Assembly: GCF_000190735.1 (NCBI RefSeq)
Contig: NC_015177.1
Location: 4,340,001-4,404,000 of the forward strand
DNA length: 64,000 nt
DNA from: Pseudopedobacter saltans DSM 12145
GTDB taxonomy: Bacteria > Bacteroidota > Bacteroidia > Sphingobacteriales > Sphingobacteriaceae
Direction: 5' to 3'
Below, in pieces: positions 53,300 through 63,240 of this stretch. A program made the translations under genes and the position numbers. The notes under the pieces are model-generated. The model had not been told where the DNA came from, searched no databases, and saw only the letters and a list, made by a program, of their open reading frames with translations. Position 1 is the stretch's first letter, and each line of letters opens with the position of its first letter.

Positions 53300-54289
53300 T
53301 TAAAGTCTGGGACAAAAAAAGTTGGGGCCAATAATTCCCTTTCTACTGGTAAAAGAGAGAGAAAGTTCTAACCCCCCGTTGGTTCTGGAAATATTGGTGA
53401 CATGGGAAGTATTCATATCATAACTTAAACCAAGCACCAGGTTTTTAATCTGTAAGCCCAAAAATGCAATAGCCGAGCTTTCAACCCTGTAGTTTCCTCC
53501 GACTAGTAAACCAGTTTCAGGATTAATCATAAACTCCGCGTAAGCTCCGGCTAAAGTTTCATGTGCGTTTCCCTGCGACATATATAAAGCATTTGGGGTT
53601 ATCGCTATTAAATCCGATACTTTAACCCTGGCTCCGCCATGAACGGTGTATCTCATAGGGATACGTTCTTTATTCCCTAAAAATTTATCTACCGGACGTG
53701 TTAAGTGGGCTATGCTTCCTCCAGCGAAAACATTTACGCTTCTGTTAGGAGTTCCATCGAAATACATAAGTCCCGCATTCACGTCCGGAGAGAAAGAAGA
53801 GTTTGATGCTATATTCTCATAGCTTGGCAAGTTTCCATTATAACCGGAATTTGGATCATATTGGTTTCCTGTTCTCACTTTTGAAGCATCAAAGCTTTTA
53901 TTTATAATTCCAGCCTGTAAACCAAAATTCAATATTTGGTTACCGTCAGATCCCAATCTAACGCGATAAGCCGCGGATGCAAGGGCAGTGAGATAATTAA
54001 AATCTACCTCGCCAGCTTTCTGATTCATCACTGTAGCGCCAAAAGCTAGATTCTTGGTGGGCGCCATATCGAAAGAAGCTGCTCCTGTATAGTAGGCATT
54101 GTTTAGCGAGCCCCATTGCTGTCTCGCATTTATAGATACACGGTAATCGCCATCAACTACTCCTGTTAGTGCTGGGTTAAGCAATAAGGGATAAGCGTAA
54201 TACTGCGAAAAATGAGGGTCTATCTGAGCTTTAACCATTTGGCAAAGACAGATAAAAGATATGATTAATGTTATTCTAAGCTTTCTCAT
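53300..54289 (-). CDS. PorP/SprF family T9SS membrane protein (first copy)
   Basis: Protein of 329 residues with a signal peptide (1-21) and the family start QIDPHFSQYYAYPLLLNPALTGVVDGDYRVSINARQQWGSL. The beta-barrel strands end in the typical FFCPRL. It probably works with the giant adhesin encoded 49 nt upstream, as SprF does with SprB. Confidence 0.92.
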   Translation of the reverse strand: MRKLRITLIISFICLCQMVKAQIDPHFSQYYAYPLLLNPALTGVVDGDYRVSINARQQWGSLNNAYYTGAASFDMAPTKNLAFGATVMNQKAGEVDFNYLTALASAAYRVRLGSDGNQILNFGLQAGIINKSFDASKVRTGNQYDPNSGYNGNLPSYENIASNSSFSPDVNAGLMYFDGTPNRSVNVFAGGSIAHLTRPVDKFLGNKERIPMRYTVHGGARVKVSDLIAITPNALYMSQGNAHETLAGAYAEFMINPETGLLVGGNYRVESSAIAFLGLQIKNLVLGLSYDMNTSHVTNISRTNGGLELSLSFTSRKGIIGPNFFCPRL

Positions 54290-54338
54290 GTTACTTGTTT
54301 TTAAGTGTTCAAATAAAACCGGTAATCCGGACTTTGAT

Positions 54339-57300
54339 CTATCTGATCAAAGTCACGGTACCTTTTTTAGTTTCTCTGTTTCCGTCGTTGAAAGTAACTT
54401 CTATATGGTAGACATACACTCCGGACGGTTGGGCCTTGCCTTGATAATTTCCGTCCCAACCAATTGTTGGTTGATTAGATTGGAATATAAGCTGTCCCCA
54501 TTGGTTAAACACTCTCATAGTCATAGAGCTTATAGTATTACTGTAAATCAGAAACTGATCATTTTGTCCATCATTATTAGGAGTGAAGGTGTTTGGAATA
54601 AATACTCCGTTACCAAAAGGATTCTCGCTCTCTATAGTTAATAAGGACGAACCTGCACTGGTTTGACATTCGGTAGTACCTTTAGCTCTTACAGATAAGG
54701 AAACCTGTTGTGCTGGTTTTAGGTTGTCAAATGTATGTGTAGTTCCCGTAACTCCCGAACTTGGTGCAGACCATGTTTGGCCATTAATGGAAATCTCATA
54801 TCCTTTCGCATTAGTAACTGGGCTCCAGCTAAAAGTAATGCTGTTCGTGGTTTTGCTTTGAACCGAAACAGAAGGAATAGCTAAAACAGGAAGTACATCG
54901 ACATTTACCATAGCTCTTCCCGAACTAGCACAAGAATTAGCGTTTACTGCTTCCACATAAAATGTACTGTTGGTTGTTAAGGCTCCGGTAGTAAATCTAT
55001 CACCTTCTCCTAATACTGTACCTCCGGTTAAATTAGTGTACCACTTGTAAGTAATTCCAGCTACAGGATTCTCTACATAAAGACTTGCCGTAGAGCCTGA
55101 GCATATTATATTATTTGTTGCTTTCGCCGAAGCAGGTGTAACAGGTATCGGCAGAACTGTAACGTTTACACGGGTTCTTGTCGAACTGATACATAAGTTA
55201 GCGTTTCTGGCTTCCACAAACACAATAGTGCTGGCTTGTAGATTTAGCATTGGATATGTTCCTCCAGTGTGAAGCGGACTGCCTCCAGTTTCGCTTGAAT
55301 ACCAATTGTAAGTAGTACCGGCAACAGGGTTATCTACAGAAAGCGTAGCGGAAGCTCCGGCACAAATTGCTTTGTTATCAATGCTAACCGAAGCTGGTGC
55401 CATCGGCTTGTCAAAAACTTTAATAGTAACCTTAGTTCTGTTAGAACTTACACAAGAGTTACTGTTTGCCGCTTCAATAAATAATGTGAGGTCACTGTTT
55501 AAAATGCCGGTAGCATAGTTTATACCTTCATGTATTGGTGCTCCGTTAAATTCCGTATTATACCACTTATAGGTAATTCCCGAAGTAGGGTTTTTAACTG
55601 ATAAAGATGCTATGGAGCCTGAGCAGATGGATGGTCCATTCACAATGTCCACGTCGGCAGGAGCAACCGGAATACTTAAAACTGTTATGTCTACTTTTGT
55701 TCGTGTTGCGCTCACACAAGAATTTGTATTGATGGCTTCAACGTACAATGTTGTGTTTCCGGTAAGATTGTTTGTGGTGATAATATCTCCTTCATATAAA
55801 TAACTACCGCCACTTAAGCTACTGTACCATCTATATGTAAGTCCGTTAACCGGATTATCTACAGAAAGTTTAGCGGGTGATCCAGCACACAATTGAGTAT
55901 TGGCTATGCTTATAGAAGCAGGAGCCGCCGGTGCAGGTAATATGTTAACATTTATGGCAGTTCTACTGGCGCTTGTGCAGCTGGCATTAGATGCTTCTAC
56001 ATAGAATATCGTATTCGCTGCAATAGCAGTTGTTTCATATGATGTTCCGCTGCCTAGTAAAACGCCGCCAATAGGTTGATTATACCAATTGTAAGTTATA
56101 CCGTTTTCAGGGTTCGATATACTTAATGTAGCCTTTGTTGATGGGCAAACTTCAATGTTGGTTGATGTTACTGAAGGGGTGTTCGGTAAATTGCTAACAG
56201 AGAATGTTGTTTTTTTTCTGTCTCCCAGAAGAGTCTCGCAGTAACCGTCTGCACTAGCACCGCCATAGTAATTGTATGTTTGTCCGGCAGTAGCATTTAC
56301 TGTAAATATACCGGTAGTATTGCTGGTAATAAATGCATGGTTTTCATCATATAAATAAAATATAGGGTTTAATAATGACGGATCTGCGGTTATTGTAACA
56401 GTTGTTGTGCTGCTGTTGTTTAAGCAAATCATATTACCATTTGCTGATATTGATGCAATTTGAGCTGTTTGTGGACATGAAACTGCTATACTTGCATAAG
56501 TTGTTTTAGAAACGGCGTTCGCTGTTACAATTGCATAATTAGATATTGTATTAATCAGGCCTACGTTATTATTCACTTTTACTGTGAAAGAAACGGATTC
56601 AGTAGCCCCAACTGCTATTGCCGGGATGTCCAATGTTATTTTCCCGGTATTCGGATCAAAGTTTCCTCCGGTTAGATAAGTAGTATACGCAGGCAATGGA
56701 TTCTCAATTGTCACATTAGATAAAGCAATATTTCCTGTGTTTTCTACATTAATTGTGATCGTAAGTTCTGCTCCTGGGGTAGCGGTAGCACCGCTTGAAG
56801 AAGACACACTGCTCGTTACCTGAAAGCTCGCGTTTTGCTCAGTATCATAATCTGGTGTGCTTACGGTTTTTGGATTATTTTCCGTAGGGTCTGTCGGGTT
56901 AGTGTCATCCTCAACTGTGGCTGTGTTTTTTATGGATGCAATTCCTGATAGGTCATTGTTCACCTTAACTTTGAATTCCGCGTTCAGAGTTGTTCCAACA
57001 GGAACGTTTACATTCCATTTCAAAGTGTTACCTACGTTATCATAAGTTGCACCATTGGAAGCACTTCCTGCTATGTAGGTTGTACCGTTAGGCACCAGGT
57101 CTTCAATAGAGATGTTGTCCAGTAAAACATTTCCTTTGTTTTCAATAGCAATAACGTAAGTTAACTCAGCTCCCGGTTCTATTTTCTGACTGCTATTTAA
57201 GCCGGAAGTCAGGGTTTTTGTGGCTGCATAACTAACAATTTGTTTCGTGTTTGTGCCCGGAGTTTCTGGGTTTTGCGGGTTCTGCGGATCTTCAGGATCA

Positions 57301-60300
57301 GTAACAGTAGCTTTGTTTTTTATTATAGATACACCCGTCAGGTCATCTTTTACTTTTACTTTAAAAGTAACCAATGTTGTGCCTCCAACAGGTATAGACA
57401 AGTTTGCCCATTCCAGTATATTCGAGGAAAAAACACCATTATGACTTGCTGAGTTAGCTATATAAGTTGTTCCGGCAGGAATAGGATCTAGAATGGCTAT
57501 ATTGTTAATAGCAATATTTCCCTGGTTCTCCAGTTTAATAGTATAGGTAATTTCATCACCGGCCTGTACAGGATTTACTGTGTTATCAAGTTTTTCTGAA
57601 ATAAATTTCCTGATTTGATGGGTTGGTGTAGGCCCCACTTTTGCTTCAACTGTACCACCAGGACCTTCAATTCTGGCAATGTTTTCTATATTTGGTACAT
57701 TTGTCAGATCGTTATTAACAAGAGCTTTGAAAGAAACTGTTTTAGTTTCACCTACATTGAGGTTAATCGACCATGTAATTTCGCCACCGTTTTCTTGTCC
57801 CCCATTGTCTGCACTATTTGCTTGATAGCTAGTGCCATTAGGAACGATATCTTTTACACTAATACCGGATAGTGTCATGTTTCCTTCGTTTTTAACCTGT
57901 ATGGAGTAGGTTATTATCGATCCGGCTTCTATCTGGTTGTTGGTATTTAAGTTATTTACTGTTTTTTGTGCAGAATATTTAAAAGTTTGTTCAGTATTTA
58001 CTGGAGGAATTTCTGGATTCTGGTCCGGCTGACCAGGCACCGTAATGGTAGCTTTATTACCTATGGCACCTATTGTGGTTAAATCGTCCGCCACTTTTAC
58101 GATCATACTTACCGTTAAGCTGCTATTTGCAGTCACGGTAAGGTTATTCCATTGGACTATATTGTTGGTTAGTGTGCCACTGTTGCTGGCACTTACGAAA
58201 GTAGTACCCAGTGGTAGCGGATCTGTTATAGTTATATTTGTTAGATCGCTGGAGCCTGGATTGCTTACAGTAATTTTGTAAGTTAGATTTGATCCGGATT
58301 CTATTTTCCCATTTGCATTTAATCCTTCAACTGTTTTTGTGCTTCCAAATCCCCCAACTTGCAGGTTTACCGCAGTGCTAGCTATAGAACTACAACCGCC
58401 TAATCCGTAGGCTATAACCGTGTAAGATCCTGCGTCGTTAGAGGAGGCATTGTTTATCGTATAAGTAGAGTTTGTTGCTCCAGGAATTTGATTTGAATCT
58501 TTAAACCATTGATAAGATACAGCTCCTGTTGCAGATGCTGTAAATGTTATTGATCCCTGAGCACCAATAGTTTGGTTACCTGCTAAATCAATAACTGGTA
58601 GAGATACATTGTTTATTGTAGCAGTAACTTGTTTTAGTGCTCCTGCTGGATTTTCGCAGGTGCCGGTACCGCTTACACTGATGTAATAATTACGAGTGGC
58701 GGTAAGTCCGGTAATTCTTAGGGATCCATCAGGATTTAATTTGTAGGTAGAACCATTAGAAACTATTCCATCTGTAATCGCCTGAGTTTTATTGGCGTCA
58801 AAATACCAGGTAAATATCGGGTTGGAAATTGCACTTCCTGCGGTTAAGGAAGGTGCCGCCAGTAGAATTGGTGACCCTAAACAGACTTGCGAGTTAGAAG
58901 CAGTAATGTCTGCAGCACGGGCTCCGGGAGTAACAATAATCGTGATTTTTGTTCTTTCAGATATGGGATCGGAGCAACCAAAGCGGTATAGTGCTACTTG
59001 CAGTTCATGAGTGCCTGGACTGAGTCCTGTCAGGTTTATATTAGCACCATTGTTTGTTATACCAGTAGTTATTTCATTATTTGAAGTATCGAACCATCTA
59101 TACGTCGAGCCGGATTCCGGAGATGAGATACTTAAATTTACCGGAATGCCTTCACAAACAATTAATGAACCATTGTTTAACCCAGGACTTTGTATGATAG
59201 GTAATGGTGCTATCCGGCCGATTTCATGTATATACAATCCTCCCAGGGCCATTGCTGCTCCATCTCCAATAGAGATTTGAATTCTATTAAAAGGGACAGA
59301 AGTAGGAAAGGTTAGGACTTGTAAGTTGTTGGAGCCTCCAAGAAGGTTCAGTTTTAAAAGTGCAGAATTAAGCGTAAGGTCTTCTGCACTTTGGTTATCA
59401 TTATAAGTTCGTATTCTAAGGTTTTGAGATAATAAATTTAAGTCCAGTAATCCGGTGTTTTGATTCTTTAAAATTAATCGGATAGAATCTCCGCTCCTGC
59501 TAAGTGCAGGATATATAGCCGTAAGGTAAGTTTGGTTTAACGCTCCAACATTTGCTCTAAGCAAAGCTGCGGTAGAAGGGTTTCTGTCAATAGCTCTTTC
59601 TGGATTTTCTACTGCATTTAAACCGCCCGCCAGTATACCAGTATTGCCATATAATACATCTATTGGTGTTTCGCACACAATATTGCTGACCTGCTTTGTG
59701 AAATAGGCATGATAAATTTTAGCAGTGGCTAAGGCACCAATAGAAAGTAAACTGTTTTCCGGTACTCCTAATTTTATCCGTACGCCGTCATAATCTACCT
59801 GAGGAATAAAGGTAAATTCGACTACCTGATCGCCTTTTAAAACAGTAAGGAGACTTGTTCCAGAAATTTCATTACCCACTGGTACACCATTTTTTGTAGC
59901 CTGGACATGCAGGCCGTTTAATACGGAAAGTAGGTTATTTCCCAGCCCCAGTTTAACAGTAACGGGAGTTTGCTGGGTTGGCTTTTCGTTCTCAAACTTG
60001 AGGTTTACCCATGCTTCAGCACCAAGAGTGAGCTTGAGTACTAAAGGTACACTCAAATCAACAACAGTTGAATTAAGTGTGGCGTAGTTAGAGACGTTCC
60101 CGTCTATGGCATTGTTCTCATTGTTAACATAACCGGATTTTATAAGACCTAAAAGATAGGCGTCTGCGCTTTTTTGCACACTATTGGCGTATACTCTTTG
60201 ACGCGGATGTTGTGCATAAGAGGTCGATAAAGAAACCAGTACCATAACCATCACCATCAGCGCTCTTAATAGGTTCAAGGTAAGGTAATGGGGTTTCTTT

Positions 60301-60320
60301 TGAGTAAATAATAATTTCAT
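54339..60320 (-). CDS. Giant T9SS surface adhesin (1993 residues)
   Basis: Signal peptide (to about 37); two discoidin-like modules (about 40-205 and 215-370; NAIDGNVSNYATL, RAIDRNPSTAALL); three Ig-like domains (about 375-660); five DUF11 repeats (about 665-1270; each ITYTIKLENQGNIAINNIAILDPIPAGTTY-like); a Cys-containing spacer; five near-identical Ig-like repeats of about 84 residues (about 1400-1815; xICxGxxAxLxVxNPVxGxTYxWY); one fibronectin III-like domain; and a CHU_C type B sorting domain (about 1905-1993). It is exported by type IX secretion and probably mediates adhesion or gliding. The gene heads the operon and faces a STAND regulator. Confidence 0.92.
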   Translation of the reverse strand: MKLLFTQKKPHYLTLNLLRALMVMVMVLVSLSTSYAQHPRQRVYANSVQKSADAYLLGLIKSGYVNNENNAIDGNVSNYATLNSTVVDLSVPLVLKLTLGAEAWVNLKFENEKPTQQTPVTVKLGLGNNLLSVLNGLHVQATKNGVPVGNEISGTSLLTVLKGDQVVEFTFIPQVDYDGVRIKLGVPENSLLSIGALATAKIYHAYFTKQVSNIVCETPIDVLYGNTGILAGGLNAVENPERAIDRNPSTAALLRANVGALNQTYLTAIYPALSRSGDSIRLILKNQNTGLLDLNLLSQNLRIRTYNDNQSAEDLTLNSALLKLNLLGGSNNLQVLTFPTSVPFNRIQISIGDGAAMALGGLYIHEIGRIAPLPIIQSPGLNNGSLIVCEGIPVNLSISSPESGSTYRWFDTSNNEITTGITNNGANINLTGLSPGTHELQVALYRFGCSDPISERTKITIIVTPGARAADITASNSQVCLGSPILLAAPSLTAGSAISNPIFTWYFDANKTQAITDGIVSNGSTYKLNPDGSLRITGLTATRNYYISVSGTGTCENPAGALKQVTATINNVSLPVIDLAGNQTIGAQGSITFTASATGAVSYQWFKDSNQIPGATNSTYTINNASSNDAGSYTVIAYGLGGCSSIASTAVNLQVGGFGSTKTVEGLNANGKIESGSNLTYKITVSNPGSSDLTNITITDPLPLGTTFVSASNSGTLTNNIVQWNNLTVTANSSLTVSMIVKVADDLTTIGAIGNKATITVPGQPDQNPEIPPVNTEQTFKYSAQKTVNNLNTNNQIEAGSIITYSIQVKNEGNMTLSGISVKDIVPNGTSYQANSADNGGQENGGEITWSINLNVGETKTVSFKALVNNDLTNVPNIENIARIEGPGGTVEAKVGPTPTHQIRKFISEKLDNTVNPVQAGDEITYTIKLENQGNIAINNIAILDPIPAGTTYIANSASHNGVFSSNILEWANLSIPVGGTTLVTFKVKVKDDLTGVSIIKNKATVTDPEDPQNPQNPETPGTNTKQIVSYAATKTLTSGLNSSQKIEPGAELTYVIAIENKGNVLLDNISIEDLVPNGTTYIAGSASNGATYDNVGNTLKWNVNVPVGTTLNAEFKVKVNNDLSGIASIKNTATVEDDTNPTDPTENNPKTVSTPDYDTEQNASFQVTSSVSSSSGATATPGAELTITINVENTGNIALSNVTIENPLPAYTTYLTGGNFDPNTGKITLDIPAIAVGATESVSFTVKVNNNVGLINTISNYAIVTANAVSKTTYASIAVSCPQTAQIASISANGNMICLNNSSTTTVTITADPSLLNPIFYLYDENHAFITSNTTGIFTVNATAGQTYNYYGGASADGYCETLLGDRKKTTFSVSNLPNTPSVTSTNIEVCPSTKATLSISNPENGITYNWYNQPIGGVLLGSGTSYETTAIAANTIFYVEASNASCTSASRTAINVNILPAPAAPASISIANTQLCAGSPAKLSVDNPVNGLTYRWYSSLSGGSYLYEGDIITTNNLTGNTTLYVEAINTNSCVSATRTKVDITVLSIPVAPADVDIVNGPSICSGSIASLSVKNPTSGITYKWYNTEFNGAPIHEGINYATGILNSDLTLFIEAANSNSCVSSNRTKVTIKVFDKPMAPASVSIDNKAICAGASATLSVDNPVAGTTYNWYSSETGGSPLHTGGTYPMLNLQASTIVFVEARNANLCISSTRTRVNVTVLPIPVTPASAKATNNIICSGSTASLYVENPVAGITYKWYTNLTGGTVLGEGDRFTTGALTTNSTFYVEAVNANSCASSGRAMVNVDVLPVLAIPSVSVQSKTTNSITFSWSPVTNAKGYEISINGQTWSAPSSGVTGTTHTFDNLKPAQQVSLSVRAKGTTECQTSAGSSLLTIESENPFGNGVFIPNTFTPNNDGQNDQFLIYSNTISSMTMRVFNQWGQLIFQSNQPTIGWDGNYQGKAQPSGVYVYHIEVTFNDGNRETKKGTVTLIR

Positions 60321-60323
60321 AAG

Positions 60324-60364
60324 CGGTTGTTTTGTGATAATTATTTTTTCAATTCTAACAACCG
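60324..60364 (-). other. 5' leader hairpin of the giant adhesin
   Basis: CGGTTGTT / AACAACCG inverted repeat with a 25-nt loop directly before the adhesin start codon (60320). If transcribed it would fold just upstream of the initiation site and could affect translation. Confidence 0.45.
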
Positions 60365-60417
60365 TTTTTGAAAAAAGTCTAATTCATTTCATTCAATTTT
60401 TTTTCTGAATTCATTCA

Positions 60418-60571
60418 TTTTGTTCGTTTTGTTCAATGTGTCGATTTCTTGAAGGTTAATGTAACCTTTGGTGTGTTTAAAAGGTATAAAGTTTAGTAGT
60501 TTGTATTGGTTTTATTAATAACGAGAGTAGGCTTTTTGATTATTTTGTTCATGAACAATCTGTGAACAAAA
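60418..60571. promoter_or_regulatory. Array of five TTTTGTTCA-type half-sites in the divergent intergenic region
   Basis: TTTTGTTCG (60418-60426) and TTTTGTTCA (60427-60435) in tandem; then TTTTGTTCA (60543-60551), TGAACAA (60552-60558) and TGAACAAAA (60563-60571), forming the perfect 14-nt palindrome TTGTTCATGAACAA (60545-60558) and a wider inverted repeat. Between the groups is AAGGTTA-ATG-TAACCTT (60452-60468). The 293-nt region has no ORF. Confidence 0.6.
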
Positions 60572-60613
60572 GTTTAGTTTTATCGTTAAATATGTTTTCT
60601 TTTTAGTTTTTAA

Positions 60614-63160
60614 ATGGATCGAGATTTACTTTTGCTTAAGAAACAAATATTAGAAAAATCTTCAATCACAGTCCCTACTCCGGCAGATTGTAAGAGAATT
60701 GCTTATTTAATCAGCCAGGCTGTTAATAAAAATATAAGCGAAACCACCATCAAAAGGCTTTTTGGTTTTGCTAAAACCACACATAATTTTTCGAAGTACA
60801 CTTTAACTGCACTTCAGGAATTTATTGGGGAGACTCGTTTTTACCATTTGGAAGAGGAAAGTGAGGGGCTGAATATTGATAAGAAAATCAAATTACTAAA
60901 AACTGAGTCGGAAAACCTCACTCTCAAGACACTCAATAACATAAAAAGTAAGAGTACTATCAAATATAGTTATACTACCAGGCGAGAATTTTGTGAAAGA
61001 GAGTTTAACTATTTTTATAAAAAAGATTACTTTTTTTGTTCTTATGTAGCACAGGCGGGTTACGGTAAATCTATCATGTTGGCCAATCTGGTCGAGAATT
61101 TTTTTCTGAAAGAGGATGCTGTTTTTAAAGATGATATGCTATGGTTCTTCAATCCACATATGTTGCTTGACCTGGAAAGTCATGAATATAATATAGATTC
61201 CTGGCTGAATGCGCATATAAAGCAAATCGTACCTGAAGGCTTCATTAGTTTCTGCGATCAGTCAGCGGAATTGTTAAATGGTAAAGTTGTATTTATTATA
61301 GATGGCCTGGACGATGTAACGTTAAAAAAAGACAGTTTCAATAAACTGATAAATTCTCTCGCAGATTTTATTTTCTCTAATTCCAGGCATACCTGGCTGA
61401 AAGTTGTCATTAGTATGCGAAATATTGGATGGTTAAATTTCTATGAAAAAATAAGACATTCCGCTTATATCAAGTCTAAATGGTATTCCGGCAATTATAG
61501 TTCAGGAGAAGAGTTTACAAACATGCCTCCGTTGACAGATAAGGAGATAGATAATGTTATCAGTAATTTTTCAATAGATGCAAGTAGTATCAATCCCAAA
61601 ACAAAACTGCAGCTTAGAACTCCCTTTTATCTGCGCTTTTTTCATGAATTATTAGGAACTGAAAATGACGAAACTTATTTTACCGATCTTACCTATTACG
61701 AGCTGATATCTAAATATGTCCATTTAAAAATTAATCTTTCCGCACACTATACAGAGAAGATTATTCTGTTAAAAAAACTTATTGCTGTAGCAACTAAAGC
61801 TCAGAAAGGTAATGCGGTAGAAAAAACAGAATTGCTTACCGATATTGTAACCTTTAAAGATGCTTATGAAGAATTACTATTGCATGGTGTTCTTGTAGAA
61901 GAAAAGCATTACGGAGGTGTTTTGCCAGTAGAGATTATCCGGTTTCAGCAAGTACATGTTTTTGAATACTTTCTATTTATAGAAACTTTGGATAAGCATC
62001 AGAGACAGGTAGATAGTACTTATTTGAAATATATTGATGATCACTATGAAAATTCGCCTCTGGGTTTAAAATTATTGCAATGGACAGTGCGTTATGTGGT
62101 GATTAATGATCAGTCAGAGTCGCTAACTAAGCTAATTCGTCATGAAATTCCAATAGCCGAAAAAAAATATTTTCTGTTTTTCATTGCAGAAATGCTGGAA
62201 AGTCGAGAAAAGAACAGGCAGCTTTTCTATTCCGATTTTAACCATAAGGAAGTTCATGCAGCTTTTCTTTCTCAACTTTTAGGTTTTGATTTTACCGATT
62301 TCTATTATAAAAATACACTGAAGAGTCTTTTTAAGACAACCCAGTCGGTAGAACAGCGGTTTTTATACCAGTCACTTTTAGGCTATGTTTATTTCTTCGA
62401 GTTAAAGATAGATCAGCTTAAGGCGGTGGTTGACGAATTAAATGCTTTGATTAATCACAATGATATCTTTGAAAATAAGCAAATCGAGACGTTTGAACTG
62501 ATGCTTGATTATCTAAGCGGGAATACAGAAAATGCAGAACGTATTATTGATTTTGTTGCCGATAAGGCTGTTTTAGACCATGTTAAGCCGGGTTCTTTGG
62601 ATACCAAAGCTGTGTTGTCTTATTTTTGTTATTGTATGGTGGCTATTTTATATGGCAGAAATGATGCCTTTGTTAAGGCTTCTGAGATTATCTACGCCAA
62701 ACATCCGGCTATCTTCAAACGCAGATCAGGGTTATCGTTATATCTGCTGATTATATCTGCTTTTGTTCATCTTAATGATGATTTAAAACTGGTAGAGCGC
62801 ATAGTCCGCCATATTACTTTAGTAAAGAATAGTGTAGGAGATAACTTCCATTCCTTTTTCTATCTCATGCTTTGTTTTTTAATGATACTCATGAATCTTT
62901 CCAAGTCAAATATACCAAAGACGATTATTTATCTGGAGGAGGGCTTAAGTATAGCTGAACTCAAGAAGGTGCATTATTTTGAAAAGTTGTTTCTGTTGAT
63001 ATCGGTAAACATTTATAATCACGTAGGCGACTTCGAGAAGTCGGAGAAAAACTCTTATACCTTGCATTGTCTGGTTGATGATATGAAGATTTCGACCAAG
63101 AATGTGCTTAAATTTTTACGTGGAATAGGCGCAAACGCTCCCGATCTATTTTCAAAATAG
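60614..63160 (+). CDS. STAND/NACHT-type ATPase with N-terminal HTH-like region
   Basis: Protein of 848 residues. Residues about 22-75 (TPADCKRIAYLISQAVNKNISETTIKRLFGFAKTT..SKYTLTALQEFIG) look like a small helical DNA-binding unit. The ATPase core has Walker A AQAGYGKS (146-153) and Walker B VVFIIDGLDDV (225-235), with LKVVISMRN as sensor-like strand. The C-terminal half (about 440-848) is all helical, TPR/HEAT-like, and may sense a ligand or partner. Such proteins act as signal-dependent regulators (MalT-like) or as defence ATPases. The divergent position beside the adhesin favours regulation. Confidence 0.75.
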   Translation: MDRDLLLLKKQILEKSSITVPTPADCKRIAYLISQAVNKNISETTIKRLFGFAKTTHNFSKYTLTALQEFIGETRFYHLEEESEGLNIDKKIKLLKTESENLTLKTLNNIKSKSTIKYSYTTRREFCEREFNYFYKKDYFFCSYVAQAGYGKSIMLANLVENFFLKEDAVFKDDMLWFFNPHMLLDLESHEYNIDSWLNAHIKQIVPEGFISFCDQSAELLNGKVVFIIDGLDDVTLKKDSFNKLINSLADFIFSNSRHTWLKVVISMRNIGWLNFYEKIRHSAYIKSKWYSGNYSSGEEFTNMPPLTDKEIDNVISNFSIDASSINPKTKLQLRTPFYLRFFHELLGTENDETYFTDLTYYELISKYVHLKINLSAHYTEKIILLKKLIAVATKAQKGNAVEKTELLTDIVTFKDAYEELLLHGVLVEEKHYGGVLPVEIIRFQQVHVFEYFLFIETLDKHQRQVDSTYLKYIDDHYENSPLGLKLLQWTVRYVVINDQSESLTKLIRHEIPIAEKKYFLFFIAEMLESREKNRQLFYSDFNHKEVHAAFLSQLLGFDFTDFYYKNTLKSLFKTTQSVEQRFLYQSLLGYVYFFELKIDQLKAVVDELNALINHNDIFENKQIETFELMLDYLSGNTENAERIIDFVADKAVLDHVKPGSLDTKAVLSYFCYCMVAILYGRNDAFVKASEIIYAKHPAIFKRRSGLSLYLLIISAFVHLNDDLKLVERIVRHITLVKNSVGDNFHSFFYLMLCFLMILMNLSKSNIPKTIIYLEEGLSIAELKKVHYFEKLFLLISVNIYNHVGDFEKSEKNSYTLHCLVDDMKISTKNVLKFLRGIGANAPDLFSK

Positions 63161-63240
63161 GTATATTTGGACATTTTAAGAAAGTTTACAACCATTTTGG
63201 TTCTCTATTGTTTAATGTTTTTTGAGAATACTCATTAGTT

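Noticed and set aside
54339-60320. Internal DNA repeats of the adhesin as a mobile or satellite element
   Set aside because: The repetition is explained by tandem Ig-like and DUF11 protein domains with diverged codons.
60614-63160. Defence island
   Set aside because: Only one STAND-type ATPase is present, with no nuclease, effector or other defence genes beside it; the divergent adhesin locus fits a regulatory role better.
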